Shown here piece by piece: positions 54,859 through 62,817 of a stretch of DNA of 64,000 nucleotides. Location of the stretch: assembly GCA_947164605.1 (NCBI GenBank), contig CAMUXE010000003.1, forward strand, positions 1 through 64,000, given 5' to 3'. Each line of letters opens with the position of its first letter. Position 1 is the stretch's first letter. The notes beneath the pieces were generated by a model. It saw only the letters and a list, made by a program, of their open reading frames with translations. It was not told where the DNA came from and made no database searches. The position numbers and the translations under genes are program-made. The DNA comes from an uncultured Lachnospiraceae bacterium. Lineage in GTDB: Bacteria; Bacillota; Clostridia; Lachnospirales; Lachnospiraceae.

Positions 54859-54908
54859 AGCTCTCAGAAAAGAAGCGCAGTTCAAACTGTTCTCCTCGAC
54901 TGAGAGCT
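54859..54908. terminator. Hairpin terminator between convergent fliB and metK
   Basis: Outer 9-bp stem AGCTCTCAG/CTGAGAGCT with an inner CAGTT-CAA-ACTG hairpin. It is followed by ATTTTA on plus and TTTTTGATT on minus, so it is probably bidirectional. Confidence 0.65.
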
Positions 54909-54939
54909 ATTTTAATTATTTTAATTATTTGTATTTTGG

Positions 54940-55003
54940 GCTTTATGCAAGAATTGCTTTATGCAGGAATTGCTTTATGCAAGAATTGCTTTATGCAAGG
55001 TAT
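54940..55003. repeat. 16-bp tandem repeat overlapping the metK stop
   Basis: Four copies of GCTTTATGCAAGAATT (one base change in copy 2; copy 4 diverges where it enters the coding region) start at 54940, 54956, 54972 and 54988. On the minus strand each copy contains TAA in the context CTTGCATAA, the authentic metK stop being the one at 54991-54993. Confidence 0.95.
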
Positions 55004-56175
55004 GCCTTTAACTCATCAACCTTGTCAAGAGCCTCCCATGGGAAGTCTACATCTGTTCTGCCGAAGTGGCCATATGCTGCAGTTTTGCCATAGATTGGTC
55101 TTCTGAGATTGAGCATATTGATAATTCCTGCTGGTCTTAAATCAAAGTGCTTTCTGATAATCTCAGTAATCTTAACATCCTCAAGCTTTCCAGTGCCATA
55201 GGTCTCAACAGAGATAGATGTTGGCTGTGCAACACCGATAGCGTATGAAAGCTGAATCTCTATACGATCTGCAATTCCTGCAGCTACAAGATTCTTAGCA
55301 ACATATCTTGCTGCATAAGCTGCTGATCTGTCAACCTTTGTGCAATCCTTACCAGAGAAAGCACCGCCGCCGTGTCTTGCAGCTCCACCGTAAGTATCTA
55401 CGATAATCTTTCTTCCTGTAAGACCGCTGTCTCCTGCAGGTCCGCCGATTACAAATCTGCCTGTTGGATTGATATATATCTTTGTCTCATCATCAATCAT
55501 CTTAGAATCAACAATTGCATCGATTACATACTTCTTGATATCTTCATGAATCTGCTCCTGGCTTACTTCTGGAGCATGCTGGCTTGATACTACAATAGCA
55601 TCAAGTCTTTTGGGCTTATTGTTCTCATCGTACTCAACTGTAACCTGAGTCTTTCCATCTGGTCTTAAGTAGGCAAGTGTGCCATCCTTTCTAACCTTTG
55701 TGAGCTGATATGACAACTTCTGAGCAAGAGCTGCTGAATATGGCATATACTCTGCTGTCTCATTAGTTGCATAACCAAACATCATACCCTGATCTCCAGC
55801 ACCGATGGCATCTATGTCCTCTTCCTTGCCCTCTTTAGCCTCAAGTGCCTTATCAACGCCAAGTGCTATATCTTCTGACTGCTTATCAAGAGCAACCATA
55901 ACTGCACATGTATTTCCGTCAAATCCCTTATCTGAGCTATCGTATCCAATCTCATTAACTGTCTTACGAACAATTGAAGGGATATCAATATTAGCCTTTG
56001 TTGTCATCTCACCCATAACCATGATGAAACCTGTATTTGTAAGTGTCTCACAGGCAACTCTTGAATATGGATCCTGCTCAAAAGCAGCATCAAGTACTGC
56101 ATCTGAAATCTGATCACAAATTTTATCTGGATGTCCCTCTGTTACTGACTCTGAAGTAAAAAGTCTCTTTTCCAC
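54991..56175 (-). CDS. metK: S-adenosylmethionine synthetase
   Basis: 394 residues, standard length. It makes SAM from methionine and ATP. Seen: [25 protein letters not shown] at the N-terminus (ATP/Mg site), the hexapeptide [12 protein letters not shown] near residue 120, the P-loop-like [21 protein letters not shown], and [20 protein letters not shown]. An AGGAGG site precedes the ATG. The leader contains a SAM-I riboswitch with terminator, so transcription should stop when SAM is plentiful. The last codons form part of a 16-bp tandem repeat. Confidence 0.98.
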   Translation of the reverse strand: MEKRLFTSESVTEGHPDKICDQISDAVLDAAFEQDPYSRVACETLTNTGFIMVMGEMTTKANIDIPSIVRKTVNEIGYDSSDKGFDGNTCAVMVALDKQSEDIALGVDKALEAKEGKEEDIDAIGAGDQGMMFGYATNETAEYMPYSAALAQKLSYQLTKVRKDGTLAYLRPDGKTQVTVEYDENNKPKRLDAIVVSSQHAPEVSQEQIHEDIKKYVIDAIVDSKMIDDETKIYINPTGRFVIGGPAGDSGLTGRKIIVDTYGGAARHGGGAFSGKDCTKVDRSAAYAARYVAKNLVAAGIADRIEIQLSYAIGVAQPTSISVETYGTGKLEDVKITEIIRKHFDLRPAGIINMLNLRRPIYGKTAAYGHFGRTDVDFPWEALDKVDELKAYLA

Positions 56176-56299
56176 TTTAAAATCCTCCTTTAAAAAATCT
56201 TATCCTGCAAGCCAGCCTGACTATGTCTAGATATTCATAAGCCAAGCCTTTTGCTCTGAATCCTTTGAAATAACCCTTAGAAGTGTTTTGCCCTGACTT

Positions 56300-56327
56300 A
56301 AAAAAGAGCCCTCTTTACAGAGGACCC
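56300..56327 (-). terminator. Riboswitch expression-platform terminator of metK
   Basis: Minus strand GGGTCCTCT-GTAA-AGAGGGCTC followed by TTTTTT, 23 bases after the SAM-I aptamer and about 125 bases before the metK ATG. Confidence 0.88.
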
Positions 56328-56350
56328 TTTTCATAATATGAATTGAAATC

Positions 56351-56458
56351 CTCTCATCGTTCAGGTAATATACCTGCTCAGGTTGGCACCTTCCTCAGAA
56401 AAATCAGGGGTTGCCGGGCTTCATAGATCCTATGTATCTCCGCCACTCGAAATAAGAG
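56351..56458 (-). promoter_or_regulatory. SAM-I (S-box) riboswitch aptamer
   Basis: P1 arms CTCTTAT (56452-56458) and ATGAGAG (56351-56357) pair completely. Between them are the S-box landmarks GTGGCGGAGA, ATGAAGCCCGGCAACC and GGTGCCAACCTGAGCAGG in the right order. It precedes metK, the classic S-box target, and is followed by a terminator, indicating transcriptional OFF control by SAM. Confidence 0.95.
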
Positions 56459-56493
56459 TTATTTAACTTAGTATTTAATTCTTAACTTAAATG

Positions 56494-56522
56494 ATACTAC
56501 ATTCTTTTTTCTTTCCAGTCAA
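56494..56522 (-). promoter_or_regulatory. Promoter of the metK leader
   Basis: Minus strand TTGACT, 17-bp spacer, TAGTAT, about 35 bases upstream of the riboswitch P1 stem. Confidence 0.6.
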
Positions 56523-56591
56523 GTACTTTTTTCAAAAGTTGAAAAATAGAGTATTTTAGGCTTTTTACTTAGAAGCTTATAGCATATAGAT

Positions 56592-56640
56592 CAATTCAAG
56601 CATACGTGAACAATTCAAGCATAAGCGAACAATTCAAAAT
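56592..56640. repeat. 19-bp tandem repeat after the thrS stop
   Basis: Units CAATTCAAGCATACGTGAA, CAATTCAAGCATAAGCGAA and a partial CAATTCAAAAT start at 56592, 56611 and 56630. The minus-strand TGA in each unit falls in a different frame relative to the true stop at 56642-56644. Confidence 0.88.
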
Positions 56641-56641
56641 A

Positions 56642-58414
56642 TCAATCAATTGTATCAATTACATCAAGACAATGTGTCTCATTCATCTGTCTGCAAAGTT
56701 CAACGAGCTTAGCAAGTGGTACATCATGAAGCTGCTTGTTGCCTCTGATGTTGATTGATACTGTATTCTCTTCTGCTTCCTTATCACCGAGGATGAGAAC
56801 ATATGGATCCTTGTAATTCTTGTAAGTCTTAATCTTCTCCTTCATGTTCTTATCTGTATAGTCAACCTCGAAACGAATTCCAGCCTTGCGTAACTCCTCA
56901 GCTACCTTCTTAGCATACTCGTTGTGCTCTGTTCTGATAGGAACGATACCTACCTGAACTGGTGAAAGCCAGAATGGGAATGAACCCTTGAAGTTCTCGA
57001 TGATAATACCGATAAATCTCTCAAGAGAACCAAAGATAGCTCTGTGAATCATAACCGGCTGCTTCTGAGAACCATCTGCTGCAACATACTTAAGCTTAAA
57101 GTTAAGTGGAAGCTGGAAGTCAAGCTGAACAGTACCCATCTGCCACTCTCTGCCGAGTGCATCAGTCATCTTTAAGTCAATCTTAGGACCGTAGAATGCT
57201 CCATCTCCCTCATTGATTTCATAGTTACCCTCGCCGTACTTCTTATCAAGAATTCTCTTTAATGAAGCCTCAGCCTTATCCCAGAGTGCAACATCTCCCA
57301 TGAAGTCATCAGGTCTTGTAGATAACTCAGCCTTGTATGTGAGACCGAATGTGCCATAGATTTCACCTGCAATGCTTAAGATATCATCAATTTCATCCTC
57401 AATCTGATCCTCAGTGAGAAGTGTGTGGTCATCATCCTGTCTGAACATCTGAACTCTGAAAAGACCGTTGAGCTCTCCTGACTTCTCTCTTCTGTGAATT
57501 ACATCTACCTCAGAAATTCTGATTGGAAGATCCTTATATGAGTGAAGATCCTTCTGGTAAACCTTGATAGCATTAGGGCAGTTCATAGGCTTAACAGCAT
57601 ATGTATCACTTCCGTCCTCTGATTCACCTGGAAGTACAAACATACCATCCTGGTAGTGAGCCCAGTGACCTGAAGTCTCCCAAAGCTCCTTCTTCTGAAT
57701 CTGTGGAGCAGCGATTTCCTGATAGCCATGAACTTCATGAACACCTCTCCAATATGTGAGAAGGGCATTAAAGAGCTTCCATCCTCTTGGAAGCCAATAT
57801 GGCATACCTGGTGCTGTCTCATCAAACATAAAGAGATCAAGAGCTGGTCCAATTTTCTTGTGATCGCGCTCTGCTGCCTCTTTGATAAGAGCAAGGTGCT
57901 TCTTTAACTCATCCTTTGAAGGGAAAGCATATACATAAATCCTCTGAAGCTGCTCTCTCTTCTCATCACCTCTCCAGTATGAACCAGATACAGACTTAAT
58001 CTTGTATGACACATTGAGCAACTCCTCTGAATTGCTGATGTGTGGTCCACGACAGAGGTCGATGAAATCATCGCCTGTTGTATATGTAGAGATAGTCTCA
58101 TCTTCTGGAAGATCCTCGATAAGCTCCAATTTAAATTTCTGATCCTTAAAAATCTCAAGAGCCTCAGCCTTTGAAACTTCATTTCTTGTCCATGTCTCGC
58201 GGCGCTTGAGAATTTCCTTCATCTTATCCTCTATAGCCTTGAAATCATCCTGTGTAACAGTTCTTGGGAGTTCAAAATCATAATAGAAACCATCTGCAAT
58301 CTGAGGTCCTATAGCATATGACACATTTTCCTTTCCAAAAAGCTCGATTACTGCCTTACACAATACATGTGAAAGTGAATGGCGATAAACTTCTAAGAAT
58401 TCTTCTCTTTCCAT
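56642..58414 (-). CDS. thrS: Threonyl-tRNA synthetase lacking the N-terminal TGS domain
   Basis: 590 residues from the ATG at 58414, which follows GGAGGT; the frame remains open further upstream only because it runs through the T-box terminator. It charges tRNA-Thr. The protein starts directly in the editing domain (RHSLSHVLCKAV, HxxxH; DLCRGPHIS), without the roughly 60-residue TGS domain of the about 640-residue enzymes. The class II core follows: motif 2 (FRVQMFRQDDDHTL), MNCPNAIKVYQ with the zinc Cys, and motif 3 (FGSLERFIGIIIE). The C-terminal anticodon-binding domain is present. Regulated by the T-box leader. Confidence 0.96.
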   Translation of the reverse strand: MEREEFLEVYRHSLSHVLCKAVIELFGKENVSYAIGPQIADGFYYDFELPRTVTQDDFKAIEDKMKEILKRRETWTRNEVSKAEALEIFKDQKFKLELIEDLPEDETISTYTTGDDFIDLCRGPHISNSEELLNVSYKIKSVSGSYWRGDEKREQLQRIYVYAFPSKDELKKHLALIKEAAERDHKKIGPALDLFMFDETAPGMPYWLPRGWKLFNALLTYWRGVHEVHGYQEIAAPQIQKKELWETSGHWAHYQDGMFVLPGESEDGSDTYAVKPMNCPNAIKVYQKDLHSYKDLPIRISEVDVIHRREKSGELNGLFRVQMFRQDDDHTLLTEDQIEDEIDDILSIAGEIYGTFGLTYKAELSTRPDDFMGDVALWDKAEASLKRILDKKYGEGNYEINEGDGAFYGPKIDLKMTDALGREWQMGTVQLDFQLPLNFKLKYVAADGSQKQPVMIHRAIFGSLERFIGIIIENFKGSFPFWLSPVQVGIVPIRTEHNEYAKKVAEELRKAGIRFEVDYTDKNMKEKIKTYKNYKDPYVLILGDKEAEENTVSINIRGNKQLHDVPLAKLVELCRQMNETHCLDVIDTID

Positions 58415-58440
58415 CTTCTGATACCTCCATAAAAAAATAT

Positions 58441-58718
58441 AAAAAGTCCCCCATGTACTATGAGGTACATGAGGGACGTAATATCTACGCGGTTCCACCC
58501 TGATTGCCACTTTTATTAAGTGACCACTTAATTTGATCATAACGCGATCCCACGGGCTGTATTAAAGCCTCTCAGAGCTGGTTTTCACTAGGCGTCCAAT
58601 CTTTACACTTCCACCACTGCCCTGTTTGCAAGCAAGTCATCATAGACCAGGCTCTCCATAGAACAGGTGTAAATCTCTGGCATCTTCAGCAAAGCTACTC
58701 TTCTCTTCAACGATTTAA
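58441..58718 (-). promoter_or_regulatory. T-box leader of thrS (Thr specifier ACC)
   Basis: Minus strand: stem I begins near GAAGAGAAGAGTAGC, and the specifier loop reads GTGAAAACCAGC with ACC at 58580-58582, a threonine codon. The T-box sequence AGGGTGGAACCGCG is at 58488-58501. The terminator stem is GTCCCTCATGTAC paired with GTACATGGGGGAC (58446-58478), followed by TTTTT at 58441-58445. Uncharged tRNA-Thr should stabilise the antiterminator and allow thrS transcription. Confidence 0.95.
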
Positions 58719-58750
58719 TTAATATGTGCTAGAAAACTAACCTGTCTCGA

Positions 58751-58779
58751 ATTATAAAACATGACCTCTGTCTTGTAAA
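58751..58779 (-). promoter_or_regulatory. Promoter of the thrS T-box transcript
   Basis: Minus strand TTTACA, 17-bp spacer, perfect TATAAT, about 30 bases upstream of stem I. Confidence 0.7.
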
Positions 58780-58796
58780 GCAGAAAGATTCGCAAA

Positions 58797-58825
58797 TTGA
58801 CTTTTTATCATATTTTTTTTATAAT
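58797..58825 (+). promoter_or_regulatory. Promoter of the HD-GYP gene
   Basis: TTGACT, 17-bp spacer, perfect TATAAT on the plus strand, divergent from the thrS promoter, giving a leader of about 100 bases before the ATG at 58933. Confidence 0.7.
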
Positions 58826-58932
58826 TTATTTAACTGTATGAACCAAAGAATTGCCAAAATCCGTTATTTTGATAGATTTTCAGCCTGCTTATAAAAGTCG
58901 AATCTTTGTTTCAAATACACGGAGGAATATTG

Positions 58933-60114
58933 ATGGATAATAAATCAGAATTAAACCTTCCTGTAAAGGAAATATACATATTTGACGCCGAACCTGGAAT
59001 GACCATAGCACAGGACATCCTAAGTCAGGACGGATCACTCATAGCAGCAAGCGGAACAATTCTATCTATGGAGACAATATCAAAAATTTCTGCCTGTCGA
59101 GTCCTAGAGATTAAAATATACGATTTAATGCAGCTAACTCCCGCTCCAAAGCCAAACCTTGAGACCACTTTTTCGACCAAGGTGGAAGATGAGACTTTGA
59201 CAGGAAAGATGGAGAATGATCCAAATTCTGCCAAATCAACCTATTATGACAAGGTTCGCCAGAGCCCGGAATACAAAAACTTTGAGTCAACATACGAAAA
59301 AGGTGTTAACAATTTAAAAATCCACCTCAACGAGCTTGTAACCAAACATTCGCCTACAGTTGACGAGGAAGCCTTAGCCTCTTATCCCAACACTCTTTTA
59401 TGTCTATGTAAAAATAAGTTGCAGGTTTTTGACATGTTACATAGCTTGCGCAACTTTGACGATTTGACTTATTCTCATAGTGTCAATGTTGCCTTGATTT
59501 CCAGTATTATCGGCCAGTGGATGAGACTTCCCGTTCAAGACATCCATCAGCTCACAATAGCCGGTATGGTTCACGACATAGGTAAAACTCAAATTCCTGA
59601 TGAGATCTTAAACAAACCAGGAAAACTTACCGACCAGGAATTCGCCATCATGAAAAAACATGTAGATATCGGCTACGATATCCTCAAAAACAAGCAGATA
59701 GATAACAGAATTCGTGAAGCCGCTCTTTTCCACCACGAGAAATGCGATGGAAGCGGATATCCTTTTGGTCTTAGCGGAGATAAGATACCAACATTTGCCA
59801 AGATTCTTGCAGTCGCAGATATCTATGATGCTCTCACTGCTGACAGAATCTACAGAAAGGCTGTGTGTCCTTTTACAGCTATCAGAATGCTTGAGGAGGA
59901 TAGCTTTACAAAGCTCGATCCTAAGTACACTTTGCCCTTCCTCAGAAACGTAGTTTCGTCCTACATTCACAATAATGTTAAATTAGATAATGGTGAAATC
60001 GGAGAAGTTGTAATGATTAATGACCGTAACTTAAGCCGCCCTATCGTAAAGATCAACAATCGCTTTATTGATCTTTCAACGGAGCCTAAACGTTCAATAA
60101 TCGCCATTGTTTAA
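58933..60114 (+). CDS. HD-GYP domain cyclic-di-GMP phosphodiesterase
   Basis: 393 residues from the ATG at 58933, preceded by GGAGG; an in-frame start nine codons earlier has none. The N-terminal third (about 1-70) resembles the small beta domain often found before HD-GYP (AEPGMTIAQDILSQDG). The catalytic domain spans about 165-350: SHSVNVALIS, HD pair H214-D215 in MVHDIGKTQIP, HHEKCDGSGYP (267-277) and ILAVADIYDALTADRIYR. All expected metal ligands are present. It should degrade c-di-GMP in the cytoplasm, and could lower PelD occupancy. It lies 32 bases before the zinc-ribbon gene. Confidence 0.9.
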   Translation: MDNKSELNLPVKEIYIFDAEPGMTIAQDILSQDGSLIAASGTILSMETISKISACRVLEIKIYDLMQLTPAPKPNLETTFSTKVEDETLTGKMENDPNSAKSTYYDKVRQSPEYKNFESTYEKGVNNLKIHLNELVTKHSPTVDEEALASYPNTLLCLCKNKLQVFDMLHSLRNFDDLTYSHSVNVALISSIIGQWMRLPVQDIHQLTIAGMVHDIGKTQIPDEILNKPGKLTDQEFAIMKKHVDIGYDILKNKQIDNRIREAALFHHEKCDGSGYPFGLSGDKIPTFAKILAVADIYDALTADRIYRKAVCPFTAIRMLEEDSFTKLDPKYTLPFLRNVVSSYIHNNVKLDNGEIGEVVMINDRNLSRPIVKINNRFIDLSTEPKRSIIAIV

Positions 60115-60146
60115 TTTACATAAATAATTAAAAAGGAGAAAAAAGT

Positions 60147-61727
60147 ATGATTCAATGCCCTAATTGCGGAGGCAATCTGGTATTTGATATTTCATCCCAG
60201 CAGATGATGTGTGATCACTGTCAAACACAGTTTGATCCCTACACCATAGAAAAAGCTGAAGATGCTGAGAAAGATGAATTCGAGACCAATATCTTCACTT
60301 GTCCTCAGTGTGGTGGTGAAATATATTCCACAGATAACTCTGCAGCTAACTTTTGTAGCTACTGTGGAGCATCTACAATCCTTACACAAAGATTGAGTAA
60401 GGAGAAGCGCCCAGGTTACATTATTCCATTTAAAATCACTAAAGAGGCCTGCAAAAATGCCTATCAGAAGCGCATGAAAAAGGCAATTTTTGCCCCAGGT
60501 GAGTTAAAAGATCCAAAATATATCGATAGTTTCCGCGGCATCTATATGCCATTTTGGTCTTACTCTGTAGATATGGACTCTGACATTTCAATACCTGCCC
60601 ACAATACCTCTAGGGAAGGCGACTACGATGTCACAACAAATTATCTGATAACAGGTCACGCTTCATCTAAATACAAGGGAATTTCCCATGACGCATCAAG
60701 CACATTTGACGACAATATAAGTGAATCTATATCTCCATATGATGTGAAGAACATGCAGGTTTTCTCACCATCTTTCTTAAGTGGTTTCTATGCAGACACA
60801 TCGGATGTTGATCCTCACACTTATATAGATAATGCCAAGGAAGTTGCCGGCATCGAAGATTCTTACTACTATTCATCAAGTGTTACAATGAATGACCTTG
60901 TTCCAGACATTCCTCTTGCCAATTACTTTAAGCAAAGGAATCAGGTAGTTGGCGCTGATTCTACTATGTTTCCAGTATGGTTTATGTCTTACAGAAAAAA
61001 AGACAGAGTAGCCTACGCTACAATCAATGGCCAGACCGGAAAAATAGCCTGTGACACACCAGTTGAACCAAAAAAATACATCCTGGGTTCGCTTTTAATT
61101 GCCTTGCCAATATTCTTGCTTTTAAATGCATTTGCAACCCTTATTCCAAAAACCTTATTATCACTAGTTGCTATCATTGCCATGGCAATAAACATTCTTT
61201 TTTCTTATCAGATAAGCCTTATAGCCAAAAAAGAAAGTACTAACGCAATCTCGCCTAATAACGATGTCAAAATCGGAGATGAGAAAGTAGCAGTTGATGC
61301 CAGTAAAGATTACAGTTGGATCTTGTATCTTGTCATGATTTTGTTCTACTCAATTCCAATGGTTTGCGCATTCATACCAAGTTTGACAACAAATCTTGCA
61401 TCCAATGCCAAAATCATCGGACTGGGTTCGACTCTTATCGCCTTAGTTGCAACCCTGATAGGATCTACTATTTCAAGCAAGAAGATTAGTAAGCTCAAAT
61501 TCAAGAAAGGACTTAACCCTGGCATTTTCAGCATTATAGCTCTTGGTGTTGCTTTTTTAGTCATGTTGATTCAGCCGGCATTTGATTTATTTTACTATTT
61601 TTCAGTTTTATTGATACTAGTGGCATCTCTTTACTCCTTAATCAAGCTTATTGAATACTACAATATACTTGCCACAAGACCTCTGCCACAGATGTCTATG
61701 TATAAGGGAGGTGATGACCGTGCTTAA
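60147..61727 (+). CDS. Membrane protein with N-terminal zinc ribbons
   Basis: 526 residues. Two CxxC-type zinc ribbons open the protein: CPNCGG...CDHC (4-31) and CPQCGG...CSYCGA (about 52-77). A soluble domain (about 85-310) with GYIIPFKITKEACKNAY and FRGIYMPFWSYSVDM follows, a pattern of the TFIIB-zinc-ribbon-containing membrane proteins in Firmicutes. Then there are two groups of hydrophobic segments (about 312-360 and 392-505). Function is not established. AAAGGAG precedes the ATG, and its end overlaps the TPM-domain gene by 8 bp, so the two proteins are made together. Confidence 0.75.
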   Translation: MIQCPNCGGNLVFDISSQQMMCDHCQTQFDPYTIEKAEDAEKDEFETNIFTCPQCGGEIYSTDNSAANFCSYCGASTILTQRLSKEKRPGYIIPFKITKEACKNAYQKRMKKAIFAPGELKDPKYIDSFRGIYMPFWSYSVDMDSDISIPAHNTSREGDYDVTTNYLITGHASSKYKGISHDASSTFDDNISESISPYDVKNMQVFSPSFLSGFYADTSDVDPHTYIDNAKEVAGIEDSYYYSSSVTMNDLVPDIPLANYFKQRNQVVGADSTMFPVWFMSYRKKDRVAYATINGQTGKIACDTPVEPKKYILGSLLIALPIFLLLNAFATLIPKTLLSLVAIIAMAINILFSYQISLIAKKESTNAISPNNDVKIGDEKVAVDASKDYSWILYLVMILFYSIPMVCAFIPSLTTNLASNAKIIGLGSTLIALVATLIGSTISSKKISKLKFKKGLNPGIFSIIALGVAFLVMLIQPAFDLFYYFSVLLILVASLYSLIKLIEYYNILATRPLPQMSMYKGGDDRA

Positions 61728-62598
61728 ATTATCAAATAAAAGCAATAAGATTCTGATATTAGTATCAGCATTTCTTATGACTGTATGCCTGATTCTAACT
61801 TCTCTTGCCTTGGCAAGTCCTCTTAAGGCCTCTGCAGCAAATACTAGCAGTCAAACAAGTTCAAGCAGCCAAACTAATTCAAACGGCAAGTCAGCTTACT
61901 CTACTCAGCCTTCTGACTATGTATTCTACACTTCCGCTTCTGGCTACAAGGTAATAATTCAGGATGAAGTCGGTCTCTTGAGTGAGAGTGAAAAACTGGC
62001 TCTGATTGATGTTATGAAACCCATAGCTGATCAGTACGGCAATGCCTGCTTTGTCTCAACAAATTCAAATACAAGCATCTCAACTTACACAAAAGAGTAT
62101 CTAAAAAATACATTTGGTCTCAACGAAAGTTCTACTCTCTTTGTCATCAATATGTATCAAAGAGAACTCTACTTAGGTAACAGCGGCGATTTATCAAAGG
62201 TAGTTACATCTTCTTACTCGCTTGCTATCACCGACAATGTATATCGCAAGGCCACAAAAACGCAGTATTACGACTGTATAGTTGATGTATTTAATCAGGA
62301 ATATAATCTTCTTGATAAAGGCAAGATCAGTCAACCTATGAAGTATATTTCAAACTTGATTTTCTCAATCATACTGGCTATGCTTCTTTGCTACTTCTAT
62401 GTGATGAAAACTTCAAAGGCTTCACTTCCAACAAAGAACGAAGTGCTTGCATCTTTGATTTACTCACATCCAAATGATCAGCTTGTAAGAACTTTCATCA
62501 GCCAAAAGAGAGTTTACAATCCACCTAAATCATCCAGCTCATCCGGCTCATCCGGCGGTGGCGGTGGCAGCTTCAGCGGTGGCGGTCACAGCTTCTAA
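61720..62598 (+). CDS. TPM-domain membrane/secreted protein
   Basis: 292 residues from the GTG at 61720, chosen because AGGGAGGTGAT ends with ideal spacing; an ATG at 61714 lies inside that site. A signal peptide or anchor (about 12-40) precedes a TPM domain (about 80-205: VIIQDEVGLLSESEKLALIDVM, STLFVINMYQRELYLGNSG). A membrane helix follows (about 206-228), then a short cytoplasmic tail ending in a Gly/Ser run and GGGGGSFSGGGHSF, typical of TPM (YgcG-like) proteins. TPM domains have been linked to phosphatase activity and photosystem repair in plants; the bacterial role is unclear. It overlaps the zinc-ribbon gene by 8 bp. Confidence 0.82.
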   Translation: MLKLSNKSNKILILVSAFLMTVCLILTSLALASPLKASAANTSSQTSSSSQTNSNGKSAYSTQPSDYVFYTSASGYKVIIQDEVGLLSESEKLALIDVMKPIADQYGNACFVSTNSNTSISTYTKEYLKNTFGLNESSTLFVINMYQRELYLGNSGDLSKVVTSSYSLAITDNVYRKATKTQYYDCIVDVFNQEYNLLDKGKISQPMKYISNLIFSIILAMLLCYFYVMKTSKASLPTKNEVLASLIYSHPNDQLVRTFISQKRVYNPPKSSSSSGSSGGGGGSFSGGGHSF

Positions 62599-62637
62599 GT
62601 TTGAGGTCTTTTCCAAAAAATATAAACTATCTAAAAA

Positions 62638-62675
62638 AAGCTTAGGCAGATATCATAATGATATTGCCTAAGCTT
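62638..62675. terminator. Bidirectional terminator between the TPM gene and the PPIase gene
   Basis: A long stem (AAGCTTAGGCAGATATCA with TGATATTGCCTAAGCTT, near perfect) is flanked by TTTATATTT on plus and TTTTTTTAG on minus, between convergent genes. Confidence 0.88.
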
Positions 62676-62730
62676 TTATATTTGTCTTATTTTGGCTTAA
62701 GATCAGCCTATTAAACTAAGATTAACTAAG

Positions 62731-62798
62731 CTATTTAACTTAACTATTTAACTTAACTATTTAACTTAACTATTTAAGCTATTTAACTTAGCTATTTA
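62731..62798. repeat. 13-bp tandem repeat after the PPIase stop
   Basis: CTATTTAACTTAA units start at 62731, 62744, 62757 and 62770; one 9-bp step follows at 62779, then 62792. On the minus strand each unit carries TAA and TAG, with 13-bp steps moving them through all frames after the stop at 62818. Confidence 0.88.
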
Positions 62799-62817
62799 AA
62801 AATCTCTTAAGTTAATT

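Noticed and set aside
58415..58540. 42-codon N-terminal extension of thrS
   Set aside because: It would translate the T-box terminator and antiterminator. The ATG at 58414 has a proper GGAGGT site and matches the start of the editing domain.
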